From positions 12,093,857 to 12,157,856 of the forward strand of contig NC_066518.1 of assembly GCF_024679095.1 (NCBI RefSeq): 64,000 nucleotides of DNA, in the 5' to 3' direction. Shown here piece by piece: positions 34,621-47,182 of the stretch. The DNA is from Eriocheir sinensis. Its lineage: Eukaryota; Arthropoda; Malacostraca; Decapoda; Varunidae. A program made the translations under genes and the position numbers. How positions within the stretch are numbered: position 1 is the stretch's first letter; each line of letters begins with the position of its first letter. The notes beneath the pieces were generated by a model. The model searched no databases. It was given only the letters and a program-made list of their open reading frames with translations, and had not been told where the DNA came from.

Positions 34621-34809
34621 TATCAGAATCCTACAAATTGAATATCATTAATGTTACTTGGGTATGTATGATTTCTCATTTATAGGCTCTTGTTTCATTA
34701 TAATTTCCTTCTCTTTAGCATTTCCCAGAGGTTTTGCGATAGGATTTCATTTCTATTAGAGTCCTGCACGTGTGGGTTGTGTGTAGGCGGGTAAAACATA
34801 TGAGTGTTG

Positions 34810-35112
34810 TTCAAATACCACGACTATAAGCATTTGGAAGAACAGCAACAACACCAGCAAATCAACTTCAATATCAGCCGCAGTTTCAACATTATCATCA
34901 GCAACAGTCAGAGCCACATTAACTGGATAAAAACAACAACTCAAGCAAGACCAACCAAAACCATAATAAAACAAAGCAACATCAACAACAATAGGACCAC
35001 CAAGAGACAATCATTATTATCATCAGCAAGATCAACAGCCAGAAACACAACAATAGGAAAGCGAATCTACTAAAGCAAAACAATCACAACCACAATAACC
35101 GCAAAACAATAC
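34810..35112 (+). repeat. CAA/AAC-rich low-complexity tract
   Basis: About 300 bases rich in CAACAA, AACATC and ACCAGCAA on the plus strand, largely lacking G. It is too irregular for a simple microsatellite. Its frames encode Asn/Gln/Thr/Ile-rich sequence of no recognised family. Confidence 0.6.
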
Positions 35113-35114
35113 TG

Positions 35115-36600
35115 CCAATAGGAACATCCGCAGATAATTCGGCCTGTTGTGTTTATCTTTTTCACGTCCAGAGCAAGGTGGAAAAGAGGGAGGGGTCTGC
35201 ATTTTGCCTTCTATTTCATTGTTTCTTGTCGCCTAGAAATATGACGTTTTTATGGTCTCTGTGTATTGTGGTGTTGCATTGGAAAATCATTCCTGTTTTT
35301 TTGTGCTACGACCTAACACTCTTAGATTATGACGGAACGATCGCAAACTATACATATTTTCAGTTGCTTCCACCATATTGGCTTTTCTGATTTATTATTT
35401 AGTTTAGCCGCCGTCTACGCCATCGGCGGCTGGGTTATGCACGAACGAATATGTTTGTCGCCAAATCGCGAAATGGATAAGTGAAAGGGTATAAGTAGTG
35501 AAGTTGGGGGACAGGATCTGTGGTGTTATGGTGTGGTTTGGCTGCTCGGTGTTGACTGACAGAGTAAAAGTGTTATGCCAGCAGTTTGGGCATCACGTCA
35601 TGTCCGCACAGAAACAAATTATATAAATGTGAATGTTTGCCATGTTTGGCGGCAATGAAATTCTGCCGGGTGTACTGGAGTGTACTATGATTCATGTAGA
35701 CGAATATGCTTGTGAACTGTAATGCCATATTGTGAAGTTAGGAGCGAAGCGAAGCGATGGTGTGGCGCTCGGTTGTGGTGGGCAGATGTTTGTACGCCCA
35801 AGTTGTCGACGCAGCAGTAAGGGAGAGATAAGAGTGCTGACTGGGGCGCCCGGGGGCGCCTGCATGAGGCCCTCCTCTGGCTGGGTGCAGAAGCAGGACA
35901 ACAGTGTCAAGGGCCACACCTCAGAGCCACACGTCTCCACCTACGAGTGCAGATCGGATATCGGGAAAGTTGACTGTCCCGGCTAAGTGTAGGTATCAAT
36001 CTTGGCCTGTAGTGTACACGAAATGACCTCTGAGTTGGTAATTCGTTTTGTGACAATAGTGAGGACTGCTCTGTAGTGAGTCTGTTTAGTGTGTGCTGAT
36101 GGCGGTCGTGCTACTTTCTAGGTTTGACCGCTTCTGAATAAAGGGAGCGAGTTCCACACGGCTTGTGTCAGTCACCTTCCTCCCACCAAGGCGCTGACGG
36201 CGCCTACATTTAGATTTTCCTTCGCTTGATGGTATTAGTTTGAAAGGACACGTATAAATTGTTTTCTTTCGTTTTTTTAATTTTATTTTGGGTTTATAAA
36301 ATCAACATTAAGAGACCATTTATTTGCCAGTGATTCTTGAACCCAGTTAATGAATAAATATCTCCTGCGCTGCATCGCATTACTAAATCTTACACACTCA
36401 CATCCATCCTCAGTGAAGGGTCGGCGTGTGGCTCTCATTACACATTTGCCCAACTAAGTGGCCCTTTAGTGGCGGAGGGACGAGCGCCACTGATGCAAAG
36501 CCATTACCGGCCGCACCAGCCCTTCAGTGGCCGCGCGTTGGGTCTGTTACACACCACCCGCTGTAGCTACATGGATTGGCGCTTCCTGATTCCCTTGACC
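35115..36600. other. Anonymous sequence; short overlapping frames near 35.7-36.0 kb
   Basis: No repeat was recognised. The region 35692-35986 is open on both strands for about 80 codons and CpG-containing, but neither translation resembles a known domain. Confidence 0.4.
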
Positions 36601-36699
36601 CTCTCAGTAGTAGTATAAAGGGTTCCTCTATCCCCTCAAAGTACAACATGTATTTATTTTCACTTTTATATTACTACCAACTTGTCTTTTGGAATCTTT

Positions 36700-37015
36700 T
36701 TTTTTGTAGCCCCAGAATTCGAAATATCGTTCATACTGTGTCTCTCTTTTCTTATGCCTTTTCTTCTTCTTCGGTTATTCCTCTTTTTTGTTGCCTCAGA
36801 ATTCAAAGTCTCGTCCCTACTGTGTCTCTTTTTCTCTCATATCTTTTCCTTCTCGCCTTCGGTTGGTTACTCTGTTCCTTCCCAATTTGAGTCTTATATA
36901 AATCAATTTCCTTTTAGCTTTAGAATTCAGAATATCGTCCTTACAGCGTTTTTTCTCATGTCTTTTCCTCTTCGTCTTTGGTTACTCTTGCTGCTCCCCC
37001 CCCCCCTCGCTGCGG
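36700..37015. repeat. Degenerate tandem array, unit ~85-125 bp, 3 copies
   Basis: CAGAATTCGAAATATCGTTC, CAGAATTCAAAGTCTCGTCC and TAGAATTCAGAATATCGTCC start copies at about 36713, 36797 and 36921. Each is followed by TACTGTGTCTC/TACAGCG, TCTTTTCCT and CTTCGGTT/CTTTGGTT. Confidence 0.82.
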
Positions 37016-37239
37016 AAGGTTCATGCAGATAATTAATAAGAGGTAATGGCCAGCGTGCGACTTATGAGCGGGGTATGTCACGCGAATGTCCGTAGCTCCC
37101 TATAAATTATTGCCCCCCATCCCCCCCCCCCAGTACCCCCCATCCACCACCTTAATGCCCCCCCCAGCACATGTCCGTCCATTCGCCCTTTGCTCCTGAC
37201 ATAACTTTTCTTCTTATATCTCTCCCTTTTTAGTGCATG

Positions 37240-37690
37240 AAGTCCTTCCCTCCTTTTTTATTATTCTTTTTCTCATCATTCTCCATAAAAAAACTTCCTC
37301 ATTCTTTATTCCTCTATCGTTCTCCTTCTGTATATTTTTTTTCCTCCCATCTGTCCCTTCAAAAGCTTTCTTCTTCTTCTTCACTCCTCTGTCGTTCTCA
37401 TTCTTTATCTGTATATCCTCCTATCTCTCCCTCCAAAACCTTTCTTCTTCTTCTTCTTCACTCCTCTATCGCTCTCCTATATCTTTTTTCCTCCCATCTG
37501 CCCCTCCAAAACCTTTCTTCTTCTTCACTCCTCTGTCGTTTTCCTCCTGTATCTTTTTTCCTCCCAACTGTCCTTCCAAAACCTTTCTTCACTCCTCTGT
37601 CGTTTTCCTCCTGTATCTTTTTTCCCTCCCAACTGTCCCTCCAAAACCTCCCTCCTTTACCCCTTTTGTCGTTTTCCTTCCGTTTGCTGT
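37240..37690. repeat. ~70-bp CT-rich minisatellite, 5-6 copies
   Basis: CCAAAACCTTTCTTC followed by ACTCCTCTGTCGTT and TCCTGTATCTTTTTTCCTCC recurs with CAAAA anchors at 37361, 37435, 37508, 37578 and 37643. Periods shrink from 74 to 65 through loss of CTT triplets. Confidence 0.92.
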
Positions 37691-37767
37691 CTGGTCATTA
37701 GGCAAGGCAATTATTCTTATGGTCTTAGCGTCAAACAGCCTCAAATATTCCTCTTCCTTCTCATCTC

Positions 37768-37797
37768 AACTTCCTTCCTTCCTTCCTTCCTTCCTCT
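37768..37797. repeat. (CTTC)n microsatellite
   Basis: About seven TTCC units. Confidence 0.88.
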
Positions 37798-38409
37798 TTC
37801 CAGACATCCTTTTATGCGCTTCCTTGCATTCCCGCCGTTATGCTTCCTCCCAACCTCCTCCTTCCCAGTCTCCTTTGATGCTTCCTTTCCTTTCATCCAC
37901 TTTCCCTTCGTCTTTCTTCCGTCGTTGTTCATTTTGTCTTCTTCTTGTGACCTGCTTTCCTTTGCTCTTTAACCTTGTGGCTCCTCCTTCCTCATGTCCT
38001 TCTCCTTCCTCCTCGCCTCCTGCCCTGTGATCCGCTATGCCCTTCCATCTTGCTGTGTAGCGTCGGTGAGGGCTAGTTTAAGTGTACGTGTCACAAAGGC
38101 GGAGTAATGGTGATATATGTGGATGTGCATGATGCGTATTAATGCCTCGCTTGCATGCTGGTCCTCTCCTCGTGTCGCCCGCCTTGTCGTCGCTGGGAAG
38201 TGGTCACGGTCATGGAGAGATTAATGTCTTTATGGTCACCTCACAGACTATAGTGGACCTCGTGGCAAAATTTTCCCTTTCTCACCCTTGTATTAGCTTG
38301 CCCACTCTCATCCCACTCCTTTTGCCCCCATTCCTAAGTACAGTCTCCCTTTCAGCCCTCTTCTGGTGCACTCTTTTTCTCCTCTTTATCATGGTGACCA
38401 GATCCTTGA

Positions 38410-38735
38410 TTCAGTACCATTTCTGTAGGATATTCAAACTTGCCACCATTTCTGTTTTGCCTACTCGTCTTTTTCAGCTATTCTCCTAGGTTATTACTAC
38501 TTGCCTCCCATTCTATTTTTCTACAATTCCTTCCCAGCCATTCCTGTTGGATATTCGAATTTGCGACCCTTACTGTTTTTCCTACCCGTTCTTCCCAGCC
38601 ATTCATGTAGGAAATTGAAGAAACTGGTGACCCTTTCTGTATTTGTTTTCCTTCTCGTCTTTCCTCGTCACCCTTCCTGTTTTTCCCACCCATCTTTCCC
38701 ATTCATTCCCGCAAGGTATTAAAACTAGCGACCCC
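38410..38735. repeat. ~62-bp degenerate minisatellite, ~5 copies
   Basis: A unit of the form CATTCCTGTAGGATATTCAAA, then TTGCGACC, TTCTGTTTTTCC, TACCCGTCTTTCCCAGC recurs near 38418, 38480, 38539, 38602 and 38703. Confidence 0.82.
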
Positions 38736-38879
38736 CTTTCTTTTTCCCATATCCGTCCTTCACAGTCGTCCGCACATCCTTACGCTGCCACCCATCCCAT
38801 CCTACTCCCCCCCGGTGCTCGCTCCATAACAAGCAGGCCATTAACTCGTGTCACTGCCCAGACGGATGCCTCGTCATGA

Positions 38880-40035
38880 AGGTCCACTAATTATTGTGAT
38901 GCGGCGCGCGTTTTATTTCATGGTGATTAATGCCGGTGATTACAAGATAATTTGACGAACCATTAGCCTCATTTTCTTCTTAGTGTCGGCCGGAACATTA
39001 GAGTCTATCTTCAGCTTAACTGCAATTTGCCTCCGATAATGATGGATGGAGTGACGGCCGGCTGTCTGCGTGCGTCCCGGCGTGAGTCCGTTGTGTGCTT
39101 GTCAACTCCTTGGTCTTGAGAGGCGTGGTTGCTCTGGGCACTCAAACTCCGAAGCTGCGGTACAAATACGTACAGCCTTGCGTTCGGGTCTCAAAATAGG
39201 TGTTTCATGTCTTAAAGGGCCAAAGCTGCGAAGAAAAGTGCATTTATACTCCACATAGAAATAAATGTAATGTAATAGTTCAGAAAATAGCAAAAAAAGT
39301 CAGGTAAGTCGGAGTTTAGTAGGGCAAAACACTTTTATATAAAAAAAAAGCTTGTGTGTAAAAAGAATCTTGAAATCGAATGAAGTGAGATATATTAAAA
39401 TGATATATTCTAAAAGGCTGGCTCTCCTAAAAATAAATCAGTAAAAACTAAATATCGCCGCAATTTTACCTCAACTAAACACTATTATAAATGAGCCTCA
39501 AGAAAAGTGTTTAACTTCTATACACTGACGGCGGAAAGAATAAATAAGATGATAAAAAAAAACTAGCACATGAGTCAGCTTCTACACGGAGGGACATTGA
39601 AGTGACTCATTATTTATACGGGACAGACTTGCAGAGTGTATCGGGCACGGGCTGCTGGGAACGTGAACCATTGATGAGGGCAAACTTTCAAACGGCGTGT
39701 ATAGTTTTTTGTGATCATCTCATTTCTTTTCCGTTGTATATTTTTCAGGGCACTAAACCACTGTACAAAGTTGTAATGGCAGTCCATCGCTCAGAATAAC
39801 CAGTAATGTTCACCAAAACTTTGCCTTTGATGCTCATTTGTCTTCCGTGGCGTCATCTTTGAGGCAAAAAAACAATACCTTATTATGATTCATTCTCCTT
39901 TTATTTTTATTTTTATATTTGCAAAGAATTTAAACGTGCCAGTTTTCACACTACTGGCGTCAATGATGGCAGGAAAGACATCATTGAGAACCTTAATTTT
40001 ATGGTTTGTCTTCTGTTGTCGGCTAAGAATGTAAA
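38880..40035. other. Anonymous AT-rich sequence, no feature recognised
   Basis: Unique-looking sequence with several TTTTATTTTTA-like stretches. No gene, repeat or RNA could be supported. Confidence 0.4.
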
Positions 40036-40039
40036 CCCA

Positions 40040-40405
40040 AGCCTGTGGTGCCGGATATAACTCCACCAAAAGCCCTAATTCAATGACTTTTAATTGTCTG
40101 GGGTGAACATTGGGACTCAGACCTCTGCTACCGATAAATTATAATAGCCCTAATTCAATGACTTTTAATTGTCTGGGGTGAACATTGGGACTCAGACCTC
40201 TGCTACCGATAAATTATAATCCCCAGCGCTAACCCCTTTTACCAGTCAGCACCATCAGAGTAACCCAATCCTGAGGTGCCGATATAACTCTACCAGAAGC
40301 CCTAATTCAATGACTTTTAATTGTCTGGGGTGAACACTGGGATTCAAACCTCTGCTACCGATAAATTATAATCCCCAGCGCTAACCCCTTTTTGCCAGGT
40401 AGTCA
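40040..40405 (-). mobile_element. Tandemly duplicated tRNA-derived SINE head
   Basis: Three partial copies begin AGCCCTAATTCAATGACTTT at 40071, 40146 and 40298. On the minus strand the rightmost copy has GGTTAGCGCTGGGG (A-box-like, 40372-40386) and GGTTTGAATCCC (B box, 40339-40350), spaced as in tRNA. The segments 40071-40145 and 40146-40220 are identical over 75 bases, a very recent direct duplication. The third copy is diverged. Confidence 0.68.
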
Positions 40406-40704
40406 GCAGCACCAGAGGAAGGAAAGACCCGCCCAAACCCAAAAACCTTATAATGCCTTGCGCCAAAGTTTAAGGCGAAAGGTACGCAGGCTTCGGGTGA
40501 TCTTGAGAGGCCGCGAGGGGAAGAAGAAGACGCGAGAGACGTTTGCAATTTCGCGGAAGTCTTTGATGGCAGGGAGGTTCTTTAAAGTCCACTAATGAAT
40601 CATCTTCAAACAGTGGCTGGCTGGCGCGACGAGGAACATTGGCAGGGAAGGAAGCAGCGTTTTTTGACCCGTGAAACAAAAGAGAAGAGGAGAAGGAGGA
40701 GGAT

Positions 40705-41165
40705 GTGGTGATGGTGATGGTGAGGTAGGTTGTAGATGGTTGGTGGTCAAAGTGATGGTGGTGACGGTGGTTGATGGGTCTAGTGGTTGATGTGGTGGTC
40801 GTTGTGGTGGTTGTAGCGGTGGTGGGTGGTCATAGTTGTTATTGTAGTGTGGTGGTGGTAGTTCTAGTGGTTGATGTGGTAGTCGTGGTGTTAGTGGTGG
40901 TTGTGGTAGTGGTAGTATTGGGTGATCGTAGTTTTGGTTGTCGTTATGATGGTGGTGGCGGTTGTAGGTCATGTGGTCATTTTAGTAGTGGTGGTGGTCG
41001 TCTTGGTAATACAGTTATCGTAGTGGTGGTCGTCGCGGTGGTGGTAGTGGTAGTATTGCGTGGTCGTCATTGTGGTTGTCGTTGTGGTGGTAGTGGTGGT
41101 CATAGTGGTCGTTGTAGTCGCGATGATGGTCGTCTTCGTTATACAGTTGTGGTCATGGCGGTGGT
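40705..41165 (+). repeat. TGG/GTT-rich minisatellite with ~137-bp higher-order period
   Basis: About 460 bases of G and T in GGTGGT, GTAGTG and GTCGTT triplets. GTGGTAGTATTGGGTGATCG near 40913 and GTGGTAGTATTGCGTGGTCG near 41047 begin longer repeats which both include TTGGTTGTCGTT or TGGTTGTCGTT and an AATACAGTTATCG/TATACAGTTGTGG segment. Val-rich frames are artefacts. Confidence 0.85.
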
Positions 41166-41169
41166 GGCG

Positions 41170-42276
41170 TTTCCTCAGTTTCCTTTGTTCAATCATCCTC
41201 GGGGGCTTTCTTTCCTCACTACTTCCTCCTCTTTTTCTCTACCTTTTCTTTAGTCGTCTGCTTTTATTCATACGGACTTTTCTTCTTTTTCGTTTTCTTC
41301 CCGGCCATTAATCCTGCCTTAACTTTCTCTCCCCATGGTCTCGCTTCTCTCCTCCTCCTCCTCCATACCTCATTCTCCTTCCTTTATTATTCTCTGTGTC
41401 TCCTTTATCCCAGGGCCCCTCAGAGTAAGGGCTGCGCTGGTACTCGGGAATGGGGTGGGGAGAGGAGAGGAGAGGAGGGTAGGGAAGGAGAGGGGGGACG
41501 AGTGTGGAGGCCCCAGCTGGTGGCCGTGGGTGAATATGTATGTATGATAATGAGCACCTCTGCTGCCGGTGTAGTGGTGCCAGTGCGGCCTCGGCCCAGT
41601 GTAGGGATATACTTTTTTCCTTTGTGTACGGGTCTCTACCCCACCCCCTTTTTTCAGGCCCGAGCAGTGCCTACTTTGGGGCCTCCATTTTATAAAGACC
41701 CCCTATGGTTGTAATTTATTTCACCGGTATGTGCCGTTATGAAGGTTGAATAAAGGGCACCGCTGGGTCTCTCTCCAAAGCACGCACGGGTTGATTGAAC
41801 AGGAGCGTGCATGGGTGCAGGATTACATTTCCCTCCCCTCCAATCCGTGAGTGCGAAGCTGCCAGGGACGCCGAGCAAGCCTTTGAGGAATGTTTGAGCA
41901 GGGGTGGACACTGGCTGCAGTCTGCTCAGATTAACTTTATGGATAAGCTACTCACCCTCGCTCCGAGTCATACACTTTACTGATCATTGTGATAAATAAG
42001 CCGCCTTCCGTCCGCCCCCTCGATATCGTGCTGCATGTAATTGGCGGTCGCGTGGGCAGGAATGTATTTGCTCGGTGATCAATGCCCGGAGCGATACAGA
42101 GCTTATTCATTATGTCAGTTTGCGTCAGACTGTTATCCTCTGCGTCGCATTGCAAGTAACATGTTCTACTTTTGTTTCATGTATGTGCGTTGGTAGTCCC
42201 GGCGGCCCCCTCACCTCCTAGCCAGATGAAACGCACGTCCGGGTTTGTGAGTAAGTACATGATACTCACTCACTCA

Positions 42277-42280
<4 letters not shown>
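41170..42280. other. Anonymous sequence, CT-rich at left
   Basis: CT-rich at 41175-41405 and a GGAGA run at 41456-41495, followed by unique sequence with no recognised product. Confidence 0.4.
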
Positions 42281-42281
<1 letters not shown>

Positions 42282-42348
<67 letters not shown>

Positions 42349-42351
42349 CAC
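42282..42351. repeat. (CA)n microsatellite
   Basis: CA run of about 70 bases with a single CAAACA interruption, preceded by CTCACTCACTCACTCTCTC. Confidence 0.96.
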
Positions 42352-42354
42352 TTT

Positions 42355-43930
42355 TTTTAAAATTGGTAACTGATCCCCTGAATTTTTGTTTGATCATAAT
42401 TGATGTTCTGTTACCGATTCATGCACGACATCCGTTTTATTGTAAATGTATTTTCTCTAATGGAATGGGGCAGAAGTGGGCAGCACTTTAATCTGGGTTC
42501 ATCAGTCACCGTGACAGCTTTATAGGTTTGATTGATATTTTGGATCCACCCTCACGACCATTTCCATTAAATCACCATTCGGCTGATTTGTAGCTATCAT
42601 GGGGTGAAAGTTTTCGTAGCGTTCCACGGACGAGGAATCGCAGTGCCTGTTATGGCCGGCCCTGCAGCCCTCACTAGGGTGTCTTGAGTGCCTGGGCGGG
42701 GATCGCTGTGCGGCACGCGTCGGGTGTCGCCGGGCGCGGCTGTGGGCGTCGCCTCCTGCAGTGCGTGGTAATGCGTGGCGACCCTCAGGGGAGATTGTAT
42801 TTTTGTCCTCGGAGTTTGTTAACTTTGACATTTTTCTTCCATGAACTTCCACATCGCGATATTTTTAAAATTTTAATTTTTACTGAGTGACTTTCAGATT
42901 TTTTTTTTTATGCTTGACATATAATCTTCCCATCGTGACGGTTGTGACGGTTGTGGGGCGGGGCTGTTTTCAACGAGTTGACCTTAATCTTAAATGACGA
43001 CTTGCTTGTCTTTCTCAACGATCGGCGTGGTTGACAATATGATGAGAATGGCGGCGCGGCGACACCTGCATGCTGGGTGCGCCCCCTGCCTCTGCCCCGG
43101 CACGCGTCTATTTCTTGCCCTGGAAACAGTCGGTTCAGCGTGGGCGTCGCGGCGCTCTGGCACTAATGTTTGCAGGTTATAATCTTTGTTGATTCGAAGT
43201 TCCCGCCTTTCTCTGCTCTGGACGAGGATTATCGTGATTTGATGTAGTTACGCGCCTTTGTGTCTATGTGATTTTCACGTTAGGGGAAGTACGAAACAGG
43301 TCAGTTCCAAAACCAAAATCCTGCAAATTTTCCATTTTTTCATTTTATCCTGGAGGAAACCGCAAATGAAAAAATTGGCTGTAGTTAGTCCATAATTTTA
43401 TTAGCAATCTATTTTTCTAATTTCCGCCGCAGTTTATGGAGGTGTGGGCCGGTTAATCAGCGGGGCGGGCCGCAGGTGGGCTCGAATCCAGTTTACGAGC
43501 AGCCAAGTTCATTCGAGTCCATTAATGGCGGGCGGCGGCGATCCACACTGTCGCTGCCTCCCCAATTAACCACCAAAATTACAGTGAAGGCAGAAAATAT
43601 TTGACGGCCGCCAGATACCAAATGATAGAGTTGTGCATGAATTGCGCGCGCCAGATTGCCATACGGCGTGGGGCGTGGGGCGGGGAGGGGCAGGAGGGGG
43701 GCGGGAGGGGTTGCGTGTAGGGGGGAGTGAGTGTCCTGTTTCGCTGCCATGCTTCTGTGTCGTTGGCGTGTTTCGGGAGTTGCTTCGCCGTGATGGATGT
43801 TGACAGATAAACGCACCCAAGTGTGATAAATTGGGGAAAATATAACTTGGGGAATGACGTAATAATATCCCCGCTGCTTGGAAGAATATATTAGCCTGAT
43901 TGCTTTTCAGGGAAGTGCATTACGACCTGG
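42355..43930. other. Anonymous sequence with CpG-rich and G-rich parts
   Basis: GC-rich intervals at 42640-42740, 43030-43150 and 43660-43720 alternate with AT-rich DNA. Frames of 60-110 codons exist on both strands but none has a recognisable motif. Confidence 0.4.
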
Positions 43931-43933
43931 CAT

Positions 43934-44284
<351 letters not shown>

Positions 44285-44412
44285 ATTTAAACATAAGATA
44301 CATATGACAAAAGGGGCGGGGAAATTGTCTCCATGCTAAAGACGACCTCTGTCTTGAGGTCGCCTATCTTAAAGCATTGTCACTAGTTGTGCTTGTGCTC
44401 AGGCGGATGTGA

Positions 44413-47176
44413 CTAGGGCGGGTAAGTGCGACACCAGGCATGAGCCGCCACCTTCACCTGCTGGGTGTTCATTGCCCTAACGCCCACTTCACCCGTGAAG
44501 GCCCTCTGGCACCTGGCTGTGCGGCTTCTCGGGATTTCAAGGAGGAGGTCGTTAGCCACCGCCGCTCTCGTGGTGTGCTGGCTCCTCCTCCAAGTGACCC
44601 GTAGTGCCGCCAGGTGAGGTATGTTGGACCTGGGCCTTGTGTAGGACTGTGATGGCACCGACCCTTCTCCGGTGCCCGAGGCTGTCGAGCATGTAGCGGG
44701 GGGCGTCCTGCTGGTGATGTAGCTGCTGTCCATGTTGCCGCTGCCGCCACTGGTGTCCATGTGGTCGCTGCTGCTGAAGGCTGCTGGCATCGCGGATGAG
44801 TCGCTTTGCCCTCCTCTGCACTCTGTCCAGCAGCGAGAGGTGACATTGGGCACTTCTCATCCAGGAGAGAGGAGAGTATTCCATGACGGGCCTCACCTGG
44901 GCTTTGTACAGCCTCAGGAGCCCGTCTGCGTCGAGCAGGTGCCGCACGCGACGCAGGAGTGTCACCCTCAGGGAGGCTCTGCGCGCCACACACTCCAGGT
45001 GGCGGTCCAAACTGAGTCTGGAGTCGACCTCCATCCCCAAGATGTTGATGGAGTCCTTGATGACGAGGGTGTCGTCCCCACACTTCAGCCGTCCCTGCAG
45101 GAGTCTGGCGTCCTCCCCCGAACGCGATATGACCATGGCCTGGGTCTTCTCGGCAGCAAACTTGACTTGTCAACGTCGTCCCCAGGCCATGATGTCACCA
45201 AGATGGCGGTTGGTGGCTTCGATCACGTTCGCAGTTTCCTCCCTGGTGTAGCTGTGGGACAGGATGCAGTCGTCGGCGTAGGCTGAGGCCACTGGTAGGC
45301 CACGGAGCAGCTCGTCGAAGTATGCGTTCCAAAGAATCGGGCCCAGTACTGATCCTTGTGGTAACTGCCTGACGTGCACCCGTTCACCACTATCCTCAGA
45401 CTCCGGCCGTGCAGGTAACTCGAAAACAGCTGCAGCAGTTGCCCTGTTATGCCGAGCTGTTCGAGCTTGGCTAGGAGACCCCTATGCCACACACAGTCGA
45501 ATGCCCCAGCAATATTTAGGGCAACAACAAGTGAGGGGCGACCAGAGTCCAGGGCGTCATGCCAAGACTTGCTGAGCAGGAGGAGAAGGTCTGATGCCGA
45601 GCGACCCCTCCTGAACCCGTGCTGACGAGGAGACAGTAGATGGTTCTCCTCCAGGTGGCGCGTCAGCTGCTCAGCAATAATCCGCTCCAGGATCTTGCTA
45701 ACAACCGACAGGAGCGAGATTGGGCGGTAGTAGGATGGGTCTGTTTTGTCCTTTTTCTTGAAAACCGGTGTGACACCCGCCTCTTTCCACAGGGTCGGCC
45801 AGGCCCCTGCGCTTAGGCACTGTCTGAAGATGCGTGTGAGGGGGTGCGACAGCTCCTCTGCACAGTGCTTCAGCAGGAAAGGGCTGATGTCATCCGTGCC
45901 TGGGGCTTTCCTGGTGTTGGTGTCTCGGAGGTGCTTGGCCACTGTGCCCTCCGTGATTACCAGATTTTCCAGGACAAAGTTACCCAGACGGGGGAGGAGG
46001 GGGGGCTGCCTGTCTGGCTCCTCGACAGTCATCTTACTGCTGAAGTGGGTTGCCAGAAGGTCAGCTTTATCCTGGTTCTTTACTGCCAGGCCCCCTGCAG
46101 GCGTCTTGAGAGGCGGGATCCTGTCCTGCGTGACGGTGCCTTGCCTCTCCTTCACCAAGGACCACCACTGCTTAGGGTCAGCTTGGTTGGACGGCAGCTT
46201 CCTTCTGAGGCTGTTTTCCCACCTTTTCCTGGCCCACGCTGCTGTCTTTGTCATGGCCTTGCATGCAGCGCGGTGCAGAGCCTTGTTGCGCTGGGAGGGA
46301 CGGCGCTTGTATTGCCTCCAGGCGCTGTACTTCTCTGCAGCCAGTCGGCACCTATAGCCGAACTACGGCTGCTCGCGTGGGTCGGCTTTATATGCCCTGT
46401 GAGGGACATGCTGCCTCTGGGCTTGGAGGATAGTGGCAGAGAAGGCTGACACATTGTGGTCAACGTCACCACTGAGTGTGGCGTCCAAGTCAGTGTTAGC
46501 TAGTGCCCGCTTCATGGCTTGCCAGTCTGCTCGCTGCCACAGCCAGATGACGCGTTGCCATGCTTCCTCACGCGTGGGGTTGAGGCCGAGTTCAGTCAGC
46601 ACTGCATTATGGTCGGAGCTGCCGATTCTCTCCAGAGGGTGGCAGTGCACCGAGTCCCCGGGCAAGTCGGTCAAGACAGGGTCCAACGAGCCCCCACGCA
46701 CGTGGGTGGGAAAGGTGACGTGGTTTGTGAGCCCGTGGACCACTGTCAGCTCAGTGAAGGCCCTGCTCACCATATGCTGGTTCATGTCACCAACGATGGA
46801 AGGTGAGGGGCTCGCTGCCTTGCCACTGAGGGCGATACAGGGCGACGATAAGTACGGCGCTCATATCTGCGAGGAGGAGGCGGAAGAAAATGGCCTCCAT
46901 GTGCTCGGCGACAGGGACAGAGAGTGCCTGTAGCTGCAGGCCCTCCCGGTAACAAACAGCCACACCTCCACCCTGTCTGTCCTTCCGATCGCGTCGCTCC
47001 CAGTGGCAGTAGCCAGGAATCCTGTCACACGTTGTCACACACTCATCGTTCAGAAACGTTTCAACTGCCACCACCACATCAGCTCGGTTCCTGAGGACGG
47101 CGTGTGTGAGTTCGCCAACGTTGGTTCTGAAGCCTTATACATTTGCTGACAGGATTCTAAGGCTGTTCTGCGTCAT
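44413..47176 (-). pseudogene. LINE B ORF2: endonuclease-reverse transcriptase, broken
   Basis: Starts at the ATG at 47176, six bases after the ORF1 stop. The endonuclease half keeps VVVAVETFL, GGGVAVCYR, then VGDMNQ, a GSLDPVLTDL motif and GSSDHN (metal-site Asp/His). The RT half keeps RKAPGTDDISP, YYRPISLLSVVSKILERI, QHGFRRGRSASDLL, PQGSVLGPI and SAYADDC. Breaks: in-frame TAA at codon 14 (47135-47137), frame break near 46790, TAG at 46363-46365, frame shift near 45375, a stop near 45172 and a shift near 44625. In RT motif A the usual catalytic Asp is Asn (ALNIAGAFD; AAT codon at 45514-45516), which alone should abolish polymerase activity. The C-terminus ends near 44413. Confidence 0.9.
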
Positions 47177-47182
47177 GGCCGG

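Noticed and set aside
35692..35986. Host exon at 35.7-36.0 kb
   Set aside because: Both strands are open for about 80 codons, neither translation shows a known motif, and no splice framework supports either.
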